From Amoeboradix gromovi (Eukaryota; Sanchytriomycota; Sanchytriomycetes; Sanchytriales; Sanchytriaceae), in the NCBI GenBank assembly GCA_018985225.1, contig JADGIF010000302.1, positions 1 to 11,385 on the forward strand: 11,385 nucleotides of DNA. Direction: 5' to 3'. The notes under the pieces were generated by a model, which was given only the letters and a program-made list of their open reading frames with translations, was not told the DNA's origin and searched no databases. Positions 1 to 7,471 of this stretch are shown one piece after another; the first letter of the stretch is position 1; the number at the start of each line of letters is the position of its first letter. A program made the position numbers and the translations under genes.

Positions 1-331
1 AAGGAACGCTTGAAGTTCAAGTGTAAGCAGAGGAAAGACGATGGTCGAATGCAATGAATCATTTACTAGTCAGACATGTACAAGGTGTGGTACTCTAAAG
101 AAAACCAATTTGGAGAGTAACACTTTTATTAATTGTCATTTGAGGATAGATAGAGACCATATGGCTGCAAGGAACATATACATCAAGTATATGCATCCTT
201 ATTCAATCCCACCCCAGGGTAGTGAAAGCGTGAGCGATCACTGTAACGGAGATCTAGCAATGCTAGTTTCTCTGTGGAAATTCTCGATTTTCTCGGAAAT
301 CAAAAGTTTTAACGAGGTGGATGTAATGTAA
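1..331 (+). pseudogene. TnpB/Fanzor-like nuclease C-terminal fragment (zinc ribbon plus RuvC-III), broken
   Basis: Visible motifs are ESFTSQTCTRCG (first zinc-ribbon knuckle) and RIDRDHMAARNI (RuvC-III-like, canonical DRDxNAARNI). This pairing is the C-terminal signature of the IS605/IS607 TnpB (OrfB zinc-ribbon) family, whose eukaryotic relatives are called Fanzor: RNA-guided DNA nucleases carried by transposons. The copy looks dead. The second knuckle has only one Cys: the position three residues before it is Phe (TTT, one base from the Cys codon TGT), and the conserved Asn of the RuvC-III motif is Met. The reading frame from ATG at 41 is closed upstream by TGA at 11-13, while the preceding residues KERLKFKC, typical of the family just before this motif, are in frame 1, so a frameshift lies near 27-33. 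The window starts inside the gene, so the rest of the nuclease is unseen. About 45 residues after the motif show no recognisable domain. Assignment to the superfamily is fairly sure; the exact subfamily is not. Confidence 0.68.
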
Positions 332-474
332 GATAAATTATTTTTTAAGATTTAACTAAGTAACATAGAGAAACAGAAACTAGTTTAAGTGGGAGACAGT
401 AGTTTGTTAATCACCAATTTAATTTAATGCTAATAACTTGAATCAACTTTAAAATTTTCAAAACGTCTGATCAT

Positions 475-1935
475 ATGAAATTGGACCAATTTTTACGAGA
501 GCAAATACAAGCTAGCACCACCACTACCACTAAAATCAAGCAAAAGATATTCGAATTTGAAAGCTTGTATTTTAGAGTTCCAAATTCTATTAAGCAGTCT
601 GTGCCTGATGAAGAAGTAGATCTGAATTTAGAAGACTTTTTGCTTGTTTTAAAACGTGTTATGGCCCAGCACAAGATACATTCACCATCAAAAATTCCTC
701 TGAAAGAACACTTGGTAGAGGATATTGGTGATTTAAGTGTTTTGCAGTCTTCATTCGATGTTCTGAGCCACAGTAATCAATCCTTGATAATCGAAAAGGA
801 TGCTCTTGAACTAGAAAAACAATCTTTGCATGAAGAACTTCAGCAATACAAGAACCGTGAATCCGAAAATATTAAAGAGATGTCCAAATTAATGAGTAGA
901 CTTCAAAACATATCACAAGCTCAGTACGGTATTACGGGTGAACTGGAAGACTACAAGCAAATGGAAAAGAAGTGGCTAGATGATATAAATAGCAAGCATA
1001 TAGAGATTACCAATTTACAATCTCTGTTGTTTGATCATCAGCAGGCAATTCGCAACTTAGAATTGGAAAAAGACGAATATGCTCAACATATCCAGCAACT
1101 CCAAAATAGTTTGTCTAATTTTGATAAGTTGAAATTTGATAAACAAATCTTAGCAAATGACAACTCTAAATTAAATGATGAGATTATAGAACTGAAATCT
1201 CAGTTTATGCAACATCCTTTTACCTCTACTCATTTGATGACATACGTTGACTTCAAAAACTGCAGAGTTGATGAGATCCCTAAGGAGCATCATTATCAAA
1301 TTTTAAAAAACGTACAAATTGGAATAATTAGCGAGATAGACCGATTCAATAACACAATAAGTAGCCTGAATACCGAACTTGCCCAAATAAGCAACGAAAA
1401 CATGCAATTGAAACAAGCAATTGAAAAACTAGAAAATGAGAAGCAACAGTTGGAAAATGAACTAGAGCTGCAACCTATAAAACTGAATGAATTGCAACAG
1501 ATGCTAGATAAACAGGAGCCGTTAAAAACTGAAAATCTGATCTTAAATCAACAGATAGTTGGGTTAACTGAAAAGTTGCAAAAAATTACTGACAGATATA
1601 ATTCTGAAAAAACCGACCAGGCCACAATGAAATACAAATTGCAGCAAGAATTTACTGACTTTGATAGACAGGTCAACGACCTGAAAGCTAAAAAGAGTGA
1701 TATTCAAGCCAATATTAAAGAGAAACAAAATTACCTTTATAAGCTGGAAAACTCCATAGTAAAGTCGAATAAAATACGAAATACCAGCAACTGGGCGCTT
1801 GGGTTGGGTATTGTTCTTATACTTGCTGTAGTAACTTTTTATTTGTCCAGATTTATAGAATTCGATGATAAATGGATATCATGGATTGAATACCATATGA
1901 GCAAGTTTCAATTTAAAAATGCTATCATACTGTAA
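475..1935 (+). CDS. Tail-anchored coiled-coil protein, 486 aa, unknown function
   Basis: An uninterrupted frame from ATG 475 to TAA 1935, not recognised as a named family. Residues 1-90 are mixed, with an STTTTT run at 15-20 and an acidic stretch (DEEVDLNLEDF). From about residue 95 to 435 the sequence is rich in Leu, Glu, Lys, Gln and Asn with heptad-like spacing, interrupted near residues 240-275, and so predicts at least two long coiled coils. A single hydrophobic segment at about 440-460 (WALGLGIVLILAVVTFYLS) precedes a tail of about 26 residues. With no N-terminal signal peptide, this fits a type II or tail-anchored protein with a cytosolic coiled coil, as in golgins, tethers or some ER/nuclear-envelope proteins. 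That localisation is inference from architecture only. No intron is needed. The start is the first ATG after a 143-nt AT-rich spacer. Confidence 0.85.
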   Translation: MKLDQFLREQIQASTTTTTKIKQKIFEFESLYFRVPNSIKQSVPDEEVDLNLEDFLLVLKRVMAQHKIHSPSKIPLKEHLVEDIGDLSVLQSSFDVLSHSNQSLIIEKDALELEKQSLHEELQQYKNRESENIKEMSKLMSRLQNISQAQYGITGELEDYKQMEKKWLDDINSKHIEITNLQSLLFDHQQAIRNLELEKDEYAQHIQQLQNSLSNFDKLKFDKQILANDNSKLNDEIIELKSQFMQHPFTSTHLMTYVDFKNCRVDEIPKEHHYQILKNVQIGIISEIDRFNNTISSLNTELAQISNENMQLKQAIEKLENEKQQLENELELQPIKLNELQQMLDKQEPLKTENLILNQQIVGLTEKLQKITDRYNSEKTDQATMKYKLQQEFTDFDRQVNDLKAKKSDIQANIKEKQNYLYKLENSIVKSNKIRNTSNWALGLGIVLILAVVTFYLSRFIEFDDKWISWIEYHMSKFQFKNAIIL

Positions 1936-2312
1936 TTAAAGCTTTTAGCGATCTTGCGGCACAGTTACATATTTTTAACTTTTTAGAGACTTTTCCCTGA
2001 TACAGGTCGGTTACTCTTGCACAATCGTCCCATGATAGAATTGCAATTAGGCTCTTACTGTTTGTAATTAATTCATGAAAATCTTTTCATATTCAATAAC
2101 ATAACAGGTGTAAAAGAGGTACCATCTTTGTTGATCATATCATGTTTTTGCTGGATTTCAATGATGTAAACCAACTTGGGTTATGACTTTGCTTGCCTTA
2201 GCCCTTTCTTCCACCGAATTAAAGTTATTAAGAAAAAAGGTAGAGCTTCGGTAAAAAAGGATGTCGTATTACTCATTATGCACAGGTTTTAGTTTAAAAT
2301 TCAGTACCTAAC
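1936..2312. other. Intergenic, no gene seen
   Basis: This 377-nt AT-rich stretch has stops in all frames. I see no tRNA, repeat or clear regulatory motif. It should hold the 3' untranslated region of the coiled-coil gene and the promoter of the next gene. Confidence 0.5.
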
Positions 2313-2708
2313 ATGGAGGTAATAGAATTTCCAACCGTCTCAAATTCAATTGCAATTGTGAAATACAATGGCTGCATTTGTGCATTAGAGGACACAAGAT
2401 ATTTCATGGTAAGCAACATCAAACTATCGGATTTGAGAGTTCTTCGACAATTCTTTAAGATTGGGGCTTTTACGATAAGTGGCGAATACAAACTATATGA
2501 GCTGATAAATTGCATCTACATATGCTCGAAGGATGCAGGAATAATAAAAGATGACCAGATTACTAGTTTTTGTAATGGAAACTCTACAATCACCAAATAC
2601 AACGATGAATGGTTTGTTGAGAGTCAGGAAGATCTAGACGTCTTCAAATTCAACATATTTATAGAAAAATACAAAGAAATGCACTTGAAAGTATTAAAAT
2701 CCCGATGA
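2313..2708 (+). CDS. Hypothetical protein, 131 aa
   Basis: Open frame from ATG 2313 to TGA 2708; family not recognised. There is no signal peptide or membrane segment. The N-terminal half alternates short hydrophobic runs (SIAIVKYNGCICALED, RYFMVSNIKLSDLRVL) that suggest a small alpha/beta fold; the C-terminus is a charged helix (KYKEMHLKVLKSR). Three Cys residues (positions 21, 23 and 71) and a fourth near 87 do not form a standard zinc motif. The stop is 25 nt upstream of the next ATG on the same strand, and an AATAAA lies 6 nt after the stop. The opposite-strand frame over the same bases is a shadow. It could be a fast-evolving member of a known complex; sequence reading alone cannot tell. 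Confidence 0.6.
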   Translation: MEVIEFPTVSNSIAIVKYNGCICALEDTRYFMVSNIKLSDLRVLRQFFKIGAFTISGEYKLYELINCIYICSKDAGIIKDDQITSFCNGNSTITKYNDEWFVESQEDLDVFKFNIFIEKYKEMHLKVLKSR

Positions 2709-2714
2709 CAATTC

Positions 2715-2720
2715 AATAAA
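2715..2720 (+). terminator. AATAAA polyadenylation-type motif
   Basis: An AATAAA hexamer 6 nt after the stop of the 131-aa gene and 13 nt before the ATG of the next. Such hexamers are common by chance in AT-rich DNA; position is the only support. Confidence 0.3.
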
Positions 2721-2733
2721 TATTTTTAGAAAC

Positions 2734-3327
2734 ATGACTTCAATTAAACAGCTTATTTTACAACTCTTGGCTGATCAATTTATTTCATTATCTGATTTCA
2801 AACTAGTACAATCAAACTATGATAATCCTAAAATACGAACACGATATCCTCTAATTTTCAAACTACAGCAGTTGCGCCTAATCGAATGGGCTCTCAAATT
2901 GCAAATTCACAAGAAGACAGTTAAAACCGAGCTAATTAGCTCCCATGATTATTCCGCTCCATCTCTTGGCAGAAATTGCTTGAGTTTGTTGCATGACAGG
3001 ATAATAGAATTGGATAAGGAAAAAGCGCCCGATGTTGTTTTAATGCAGGTTAAGTACGAAAAAGCGTCTTATGTGCGTAACTCGGATATTCCGCCGGTAA
3101 TATCTGAAATTAACGAGCAAAGAAACTCTTATTTCAAATCCTTTAACGACAAAAATAGGAAATCTGACGTTCACGTAAATTTAGAAATGTCTAAACTGTA
3201 TGAGGATGCCAGATCTGAATTGGAGTCTCTTAAATCTGAGCAGATTGAGTTGAGAAAAGAGATACTTACGCTGTTACCAGAGAAACTGCAAAATCTGTTA
3301 CCAAATCCTTGGATTATCACTCATTAA
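2734..3327 (+). CDS. Hypothetical helical protein, 197 aa
   Basis: Open frame from ATG 2734 to TAA 3327; not recognised. The predicted protein is mostly helical, with an amphipathic N-terminus (SIKQLILQLLADQFISLSDF), a basic central part (RLIEWALKLQIHKKTVKTE) and a C-terminal coiled-coil-like stretch at about 155-185 (YEDARSELESLKSEQIELRK) ending in LLPEKLQNLLPNPWIITH. It has no membrane segment and no Cys-based metal site. Small helical proteins with a C-terminal coiled coil are typical of subunits of larger assemblies such as kinetochore or trafficking complexes, but nothing here singles one out. It follows the 131-aa gene by only 25 nt. I tested joining the two through a GT-AG intron at 2691-2729, and the frames do not match, so I treat them as separate genes. 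Confidence 0.7.
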   Translation: MTSIKQLILQLLADQFISLSDFKLVQSNYDNPKIRTRYPLIFKLQQLRLIEWALKLQIHKKTVKTELISSHDYSAPSLGRNCLSLLHDRIIELDKEKAPDVVLMQVKYEKASYVRNSDIPPVISEINEQRNSYFKSFNDKNRKSDVHVNLEMSKLYEDARSELESLKSEQIELRKEILTLLPEKLQNLLPNPWIITH

Positions 3328-4080
3328 ATGTCCTCGCATATAACGCAAGTGTTCAATTACTGCTGCAAACTTTAAAGTAAACTATGCAGGATATGTCTTC
3401 CCATTTAAATCTTCTCACTTCCTAGAAAGTAAGAAAGCCATTCGCTCTATTACACTGGTTTCTCAGACTTCCTACTCTGTAGCGGGTGTGAGTAGCGATA
3501 CATATACTTCAAATACATGGTCTCTATCCACTTTAAAATGTTAGTATCATCTGTCCAAATGGGCTTTAGCCAGATGCAATACTGTGTGCACGCTTCACTA
3601 GTAAATGACTAATCACATTCAACTTGTCTTTCCTCTTGCTTTACGCTAGGGCTTCACCTTAAGGCCGTTTCGAAATGTAGCAGCATGTTCTATTTCTACC
3701 AACGATCTTTATAGATTTCACAAACTCTGCTTGCGATGAGTTGGAGTCATTGTTATAGATAACAACTATCCTGCTTTTTATCAAGTAGGCTACCCTGGTA
3801 AGATGGAATTCTGGGACAATAAAACTCATGAATTTACGATAAATGATTTATTCAATTAAAATCGATTAGCAATATTAAGCTGCTTGTTTATATTAAATGC
3901 AAAGTATCTTGACGGTCAAGAACCTCGACCTCCTTGAGTAGCTACCGCCTTAATGTACTTTACGTGGATAAAAATGAGGTGACTAGAAGATTGTATTGAT
4001 GTCCACGTTGTTACACCGGAATCTAATCAATGGAAACAAAATAAGATATGCTTATAATCCTTAGGCTACGCTTAAAGCAG
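3328..4080. other. Intergenic, no gene seen
   Basis: These 753 nt lie between convergently oriented genes (197-aa gene on plus, DUS4 on minus). Stops are frequent in all frames. I found no tRNA-like box pair, rRNA match or repeat. It is long for this otherwise compact left half, so an unrecognised noncoding RNA or a decayed gene is possible, but nothing visible supports one. Confidence 0.45.
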
Positions 4081-4980
4081 TTAAAGGTTTTGTCTATCAT
4101 TTATAAAATCAACAATTGAAGGAATACTAGTCAACGAGTTAAAATGACGCAAATCTGTTTTCGTAATTAGGGATTCTAACATATAACTCAAGTGATGGGA
4201 TATTATGTAAGGATGCGTTGAATATTTAATGGAACAATCTAAGTAACTAGAAACGCAGGACCAGTCTGGTTTGCTAACGCCGGTAAACAACTGAGGATTG
4301 CATAGCAGTCCTCTAGCTACAGAAACCCCTCGACAACCTGTAGCAGCAACAGTTTCACGAGCATCTTCTAGTGTGAAGATGTCACCATTTGCTAAGCAAG
4401 GAATTCCTACCTGTTCATTTAAAAGTTTAATATCGTGAAGTCTAACTGGAACAGCAGTCTTTTCGGCTCTGGTTCTACCGTGAATAGTTACAAAATCTAT
4501 TCCCATATGTTCAGCTCTGCGCATTAGCTCACTTGTAAGAGCCAAGTCATTATGCAATCTGATTTTAATAGATTTAGAATAATAAGATGGGCAAATAGAA
4601 CTTAATTGTTTAACCATGTCAGCCACAATTTCGGGTTTACTACTTAAGTAAGCACCAATCTTTTCTTTTTGGGCCCATCCACATGGACAACCACAATTGA
4701 TGTCAACACCTTTCGAATACTTAATTACAAGTTCAGTAGCATATCTCAAATCTATAGCGTTGCTTGCGGCGAACTGCACAATCAATGGTGTATCATCCTC
4801 TGTAGTACACAAATCACTCGATCTAGCTTCACTACTTCTCCAAAACTCTTTCGCTAAAATCATGGGACTAACACAGATATCTGTGTCATATTTTCTCAGC
4901 AACTGTCTGAATGCAATCTTTGAGTATCTAACCATTGGTGCACTGGACTTGACAAATTCGTTGTCTCCAAAAGGATGCAT
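4081..4980 (-). CDS. DUS4: tRNA-dihydrouridine synthase, DUS4-like
   Basis: A 299-aa FMN-dependent enzyme that reduces uridine to 5,6-dihydrouridine in the tRNA D-loop; the DUS4 subfamily is known for U20a/U20b. Motifs in order: APMVRYSKIAFRQLL (14-28, the DUS4-type substrate-binding start), SPMILAKEF (38-46), PLIVQFAA (65-72), DINCGCP (93-99) with the expected catalytic Cys98, SIKIRLH (137-143) with the FMN-contacting Lys139, VTIHGRT (164-170), CLANGDI (195-201) and VSVARGLL (219-226, flavin phosphate binding). All key residues are present and the length fits the compact DUS4 class, which lacks the extra RNA-binding or zinc domains of other eukaryotic Dus enzymes. The ATG at 4980 is preceded in frame by TAA without another ATG, so the start is well fixed unless an upstream exon exists. 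It is divergent from the oxidase gene, with 275 nt between the two starts. Confidence 0.95.
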   Translation of the reverse strand: MHPFGDNEFVKSSAPMVRYSKIAFRQLLRKYDTDICVSPMILAKEFWRSSEARSSDLCTTEDDTPLIVQFAASNAIDLRYATELVIKYSKGVDINCGCPCGWAQKEKIGAYLSSKPEIVADMVKQLSSICPSYYSKSIKIRLHNDLALTSELMRRAEHMGIDFVTIHGRTRAEKTAVPVRLHDIKLLNEQVGIPCLANGDIFTLEDARETVAATGCRGVSVARGLLCNPQLFTGVSKPDWSCVSSYLDCSIKYSTHPYIISHHLSYMLESLITKTDLRHFNSLTSIPSIVDFINDRQNL

Positions 4981-5255
4981 TCCTACTCCTCGTTAAAATC
5001 TCGATGTAGGAGAACATCAAGAGTCTCACAAATTGACAAATCCAGTCGCTCCGTTGCAAATGAAGCGGAAGCAACCACTGCAGCATGGAGGAATTAAACA
5101 TAAAAGGATACAATTCAAGTGCCTGTACCTTACTGTCATATAGTTTCTATTTACTATTAAGTAATCGCATTTAATACCTTTAATAACATTGGTGCCTTTG
5201 AAGCTCTTATCTATCATTTAGTCTGTTTTTCAAGTAAAAGATGTGAAACTAGTTG
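4981..5255. promoter_or_regulatory. Shared intergenic region between divergent DUS4 and AOX genes
   Basis: The only space between the two divergent start codons, so it should carry both promoters and 5' leaders. I see no clear TATA box or repeated operator. Several overlapping minus-strand frames here have no recognisable product. Confidence 0.35.
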
Positions 5256-6126
5256 ATGTTTTCCGTTGCTACTAACCGATTTAAAGTATATCTCAGATAC
5301 TCAATAATTAGTATGAATAAATCTAGCGCAATTCCCTTCAAGAGATACTCCAGTAATACTGAAGTACATCCTGCTAAGAAGGTTGTTGATGATGACTACT
5401 TGTTAATGCACCCTGTCTACACAAATGAATATGTGGATTCCGTTAAACCAAAGCATCTCCCTCCTATAAAATGGCACCAGAAGGTTGGGTTCTATGCAAT
5501 TGGGTCAGTTAGATTCTTGTTTGACAAAGCCACGGGCTATCCCCATAGCATGTCAGAAGCAAAATGGTTGCAAAGAATGATATTCTTAGAGACAGTCGCC
5601 GGATGCCCAGGTACTGAGTTCTAATATAGGCATGGTTGCTGGAAGTTTGAGACATCTACGTAGTTTAAGATCTTTGGAGCGTGACAACGCTTGGATTCAT
5701 ACTTTGTTGGAAGAAGCTGAAAACGAAAGAATGCATTTGCTAACGTTCTTGAAATTAAAAAAACCGAGTGGAGCTTTTCGCGTTGCGGTAATCTTGACTC
5801 AAGGAATCTTTTACAATGTTTATTTCTTGGCATATTTGTTATCGCCAAAGGTTTGTCATGCTATGGTAGGGTATTTGGAGGAAGAAGCTGTCAAGACGTA
5901 CACTCATGCTCTAAAAGACATTGACGATGGGAAATTATGGAAAGATGTTGCGGCACCTGATATTGCGCAGCAATACTGGAGATTAAGTGAGAAGGCAACC
6001 ATGAAAGATGTTATACTTGCTATTCGAGCGGATGAAGCAAATCACAGTCATGTTAATCATACTTTCTCATTGATGAAAGCAAATGACAAGAACCCCTTTA
6101 GCAAAAACAGCCACAATGTACCTTAA
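5256..6126 (+). CDS. AOX: Mitochondrial alternative oxidase (two exons, 5256-5610 and 5630-6126)
   Basis: Cyanide-insensitive di-iron ubiquinol oxidase of the inner mitochondrial membrane, passing electrons from ubiquinol to oxygen without proton pumping. Splicing out 5611-5629 gives 283 aa. All six iron ligands are visible: Glu112 (LETVAG), Glu151 and His154 (ENERMH), Glu202 (YLEEEAVKTY) and Glu254/His257 (RADEANH), with the conserved Tyr209. Their spacing matches trypanosome AOX to within one residue. The first 35 or so residues are basic and hydroxylated (MFSVATNRFKVYLRYS... KRYSS), as in a mitochondrial presequence. ATG 5256 is chosen; the codon before it is TTG. Oddities: Cys in AGCPG where Val is usual, Ala in CHAMVGY where Arg is usual, and Ser after ADEANH where Arg is usual. 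The C-terminal NDKNPF resembles fungal AOX tails. The stop TAA overlaps an AATAAA motif. Confidence 0.95.
5611..5629 (+). other. 19-nt spliceosomal intron in AOX
   Basis: GTACTGAGTTCTAATATAG starts with GT, ends with AG and contains CTAAT, a branch-point-like motif. Removing it joins codons exactly into the invariant AOX stretch LETVAG-CPG-MVAGSLRHL. Without removal the frame ends four codons later at TAA. The split Gly codon is G|GC. Confidence 0.92.
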
Positions 6127-6130
6127 TAAA
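6125..6130 (+). terminator. AATAAA overlapping the AOX stop codon
   Basis: The hexamer AATAAA begins inside the TAA stop of AOX. The same arrangement occurs at the RCC1-like gene (8248-8253). Chance occurrence in AT-rich DNA is possible. Confidence 0.3.
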
Positions 6131-6722
6131 TATATTAATACTGAACCTTAGAACTTTGGCTACACGACAGCTTTGGGATTACAAAGCGAATATGATGTAA
6201 TACAACTGTCGACTTAAGTCTAATAAGCCATTTATCTTGATTAAATGAGGTATTTCGCACGAATCTATTTTTCTAGACTTTTCCAACTCCATGAAAACTC
6301 GATAATCTTTTGAATTCGGTTGGCAAGTGGGTCAAAATTACCAAAACTAGAGCATGAGAAATTTAAAGAAATCAATGATAGATAAGATGACATTCCTAGA
6401 GAATTAGGGACTGCTCCAAGAAAGGAAATATACGATACATTTGCAGCGATTGTTCACTTCAGATTACAAACAACAATTTATTTCATAATAGTACTGCATA
6501 GCAGGATGCTGCAGGAATCGATTTTAGTCCAATATATCATTTTTCATGATATACGAATTCTATTTTTCCTATAGAACGTATCTGTATAATTATGTAATTT
6601 TTTAATAACTCGTCATACCTTTCTTGTTATCAATTGCAAATATGTCCAAATTGTCTCATCTTCATTATGTCAAACCCTAGAAAGATCGTTAGGAGAAATT
6701 AACAATATTTAGATAATTGAAA
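6127..6722. other. Intergenic, no gene seen
   Basis: Nearly 600 nt of AT-rich sequence with stops in every frame. No recognisable protein motif, RNA gene or array was seen. Confidence 0.45.
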
Positions 6723-6753
6723 CATATGGGACATCAAATATAAAAATTAGACT
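6723..6753 (-). repeat. 31-nt inverted fragment of the 7098-7128 / 11138-11168 repeat
   Basis: Read on the plus strand, this segment (from CATATGGGACAT to AATTAGACT) matches 11138-11168 at 29 of 31 positions. Its reverse complement matches 7098-7128 at about 27 of 31. It is therefore a partial third copy in the orientation of the 11138 copy, and forms an inverted repeat with 7098-7128 separated by 344 nt. Confidence 0.85.
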
Positions 6754-6874
6754 TACTTTCTGAAATAGTTTGAATCATTATTTCAAGTGTGTTAAAAGAT
6801 AGTAAATTAAATTAATCTTTTCAAGTAAATTATTTTAGTATAAAAGCTTTTGATCCATCAGAATCTTGGATACA

Positions 6875-7198
6875 ATGGTTAACAAGAAGAAGAGAAAACA
6901 AAAAACAAGTTATACGAAGAAAAAGAAAAAAGAACAGATAAGGCACTCAAAGACCTTATTTGAAAGAGATAGTGGGTGATCTTGTTTTATTTTAAAGAGA
7001 GGAATGACATTAATGAAACAAAATTGGTTTGAAAGAGGAAGGACTTTTATTAATAATGGTATTCTTCCTTATGGGGCACCTCTTTTAAAAACGACTTGGT
7101 CTAGTTTTTGTATTTGGTGTCCCATAGTAAACTGGTTTATACTTAATTTAAGATATCAATTATTTCATCGGTTTTCAGCATTTAGTTCAGGTAATTGA
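6875..7198 (+). pseudogene. Broken gene of an unrecognised repeat family, copy 1
   Basis: A single frame from ATG 6875 to TGA 7198, interrupted once by TGA at 6977-6979. The first part is extremely Lys/Arg rich (MVNKKKRKQK, TKKKKKEQ). After it come FERDSG, stop, SCFILKRG, WFERGRTFINN, LPYGAPLLK and SSFCIWCPIVNW. The same residues in the same order appear in copy 2 on the minus strand at 11138-11385 (FERDAG, SSSFILKRG, WYNRRSFIN, YGVPSLK, SSFYIWCPICN). Gaps in the aligned core are partly multiples of three and the substitutions are conservative, so this was once protein-coding. Relative to copy 2 there is a 4-nt gap just before FERD and the in-frame stop, so this copy is probably dead. Family unknown. 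The RD-x-G-x4-ILKRG pattern vaguely recalls the RuvC-III end of TnpB-like nucleases, but that is weak. Confidence 0.6.
7098..7128 (+). repeat. Arm of inverted repeat pairing with 6723-6753
   Basis: The segment from GGTCTAGTTTTTG to GTCCCATAG is the reverse complement, with about four mismatches, of 6723-6753. It also lies at the end of the homology shared with copy 2 (11138-11168). The two arms bracket the Lys/Arg-rich part of the broken gene. This could be a terminal inverted repeat, or just two fragments of the same family in opposite orientation. Confidence 0.7.
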
Positions 7199-7471
7199 TG
7201 TGTCATTAGCGTTCTCAATCATTGAATACACTGATTTTTCTCTTTAAACTTGGCACGAAATAATCCAATGACGACTCGCAAACTATTCTGACTGCAAATG
7301 AACACTCAAGTCTTCCATAAATAAGAATTTTTGTCGCTAGGATAGCGTTTTATACCGCGCTGAAGTAAGTGATCACGGTTTAATGGGCAAGTATTAATTA
7401 AAAAAAATAACGGCAAGCTCAATTTTATTGGTCAGCTTTATTATAAGATGTAGGAACACCTCTAAACCACA
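7199..7471. other. Intergenic before the RCC1-like gene
   Basis: Some 270 nt without an open frame of note. It contains an A-rich run near 7399-7409. It presumably includes the promoter of the following gene. Confidence 0.4.

Noticed and set aside
471-674. Minus-strand open frame opposite the coiled-coil gene
   Set aside because: It lies wholly inside the 5' part of a much longer plus-strand gene and shows no motif; it is a shadow frame.
2294-2515. Minus-strand open frame opposite the 131-aa gene
   Set aside because: Shadow of the plus-strand frame, which has better context (25 nt from the next gene, ATG start).
2691-2729. GT-AG segment that might fuse the 131-aa and 197-aa genes
   Set aside because: The 39-nt removal leaves the downstream frame out of phase with the 197-aa protein.
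4669-4996. Plus-strand open frames opposite DUS4
   Set aside because: Antisense shadows; DUS4 on the minus strand has every family motif in order.
4928-5217. Short minus-strand frames upstream of DUS4
   Set aside because: They overlap each other and the DUS4 start, have no motif, and lie in the divergent promoter space.
5253-5255. TTG as an AOX start
   Set aside because: A eukaryotic gene would use the ATG immediately after it at 5256.
5621-5848. Minus-strand frame opposite AOX exon 2
   Set aside because: Shadow of an exon with unambiguous AOX motifs.
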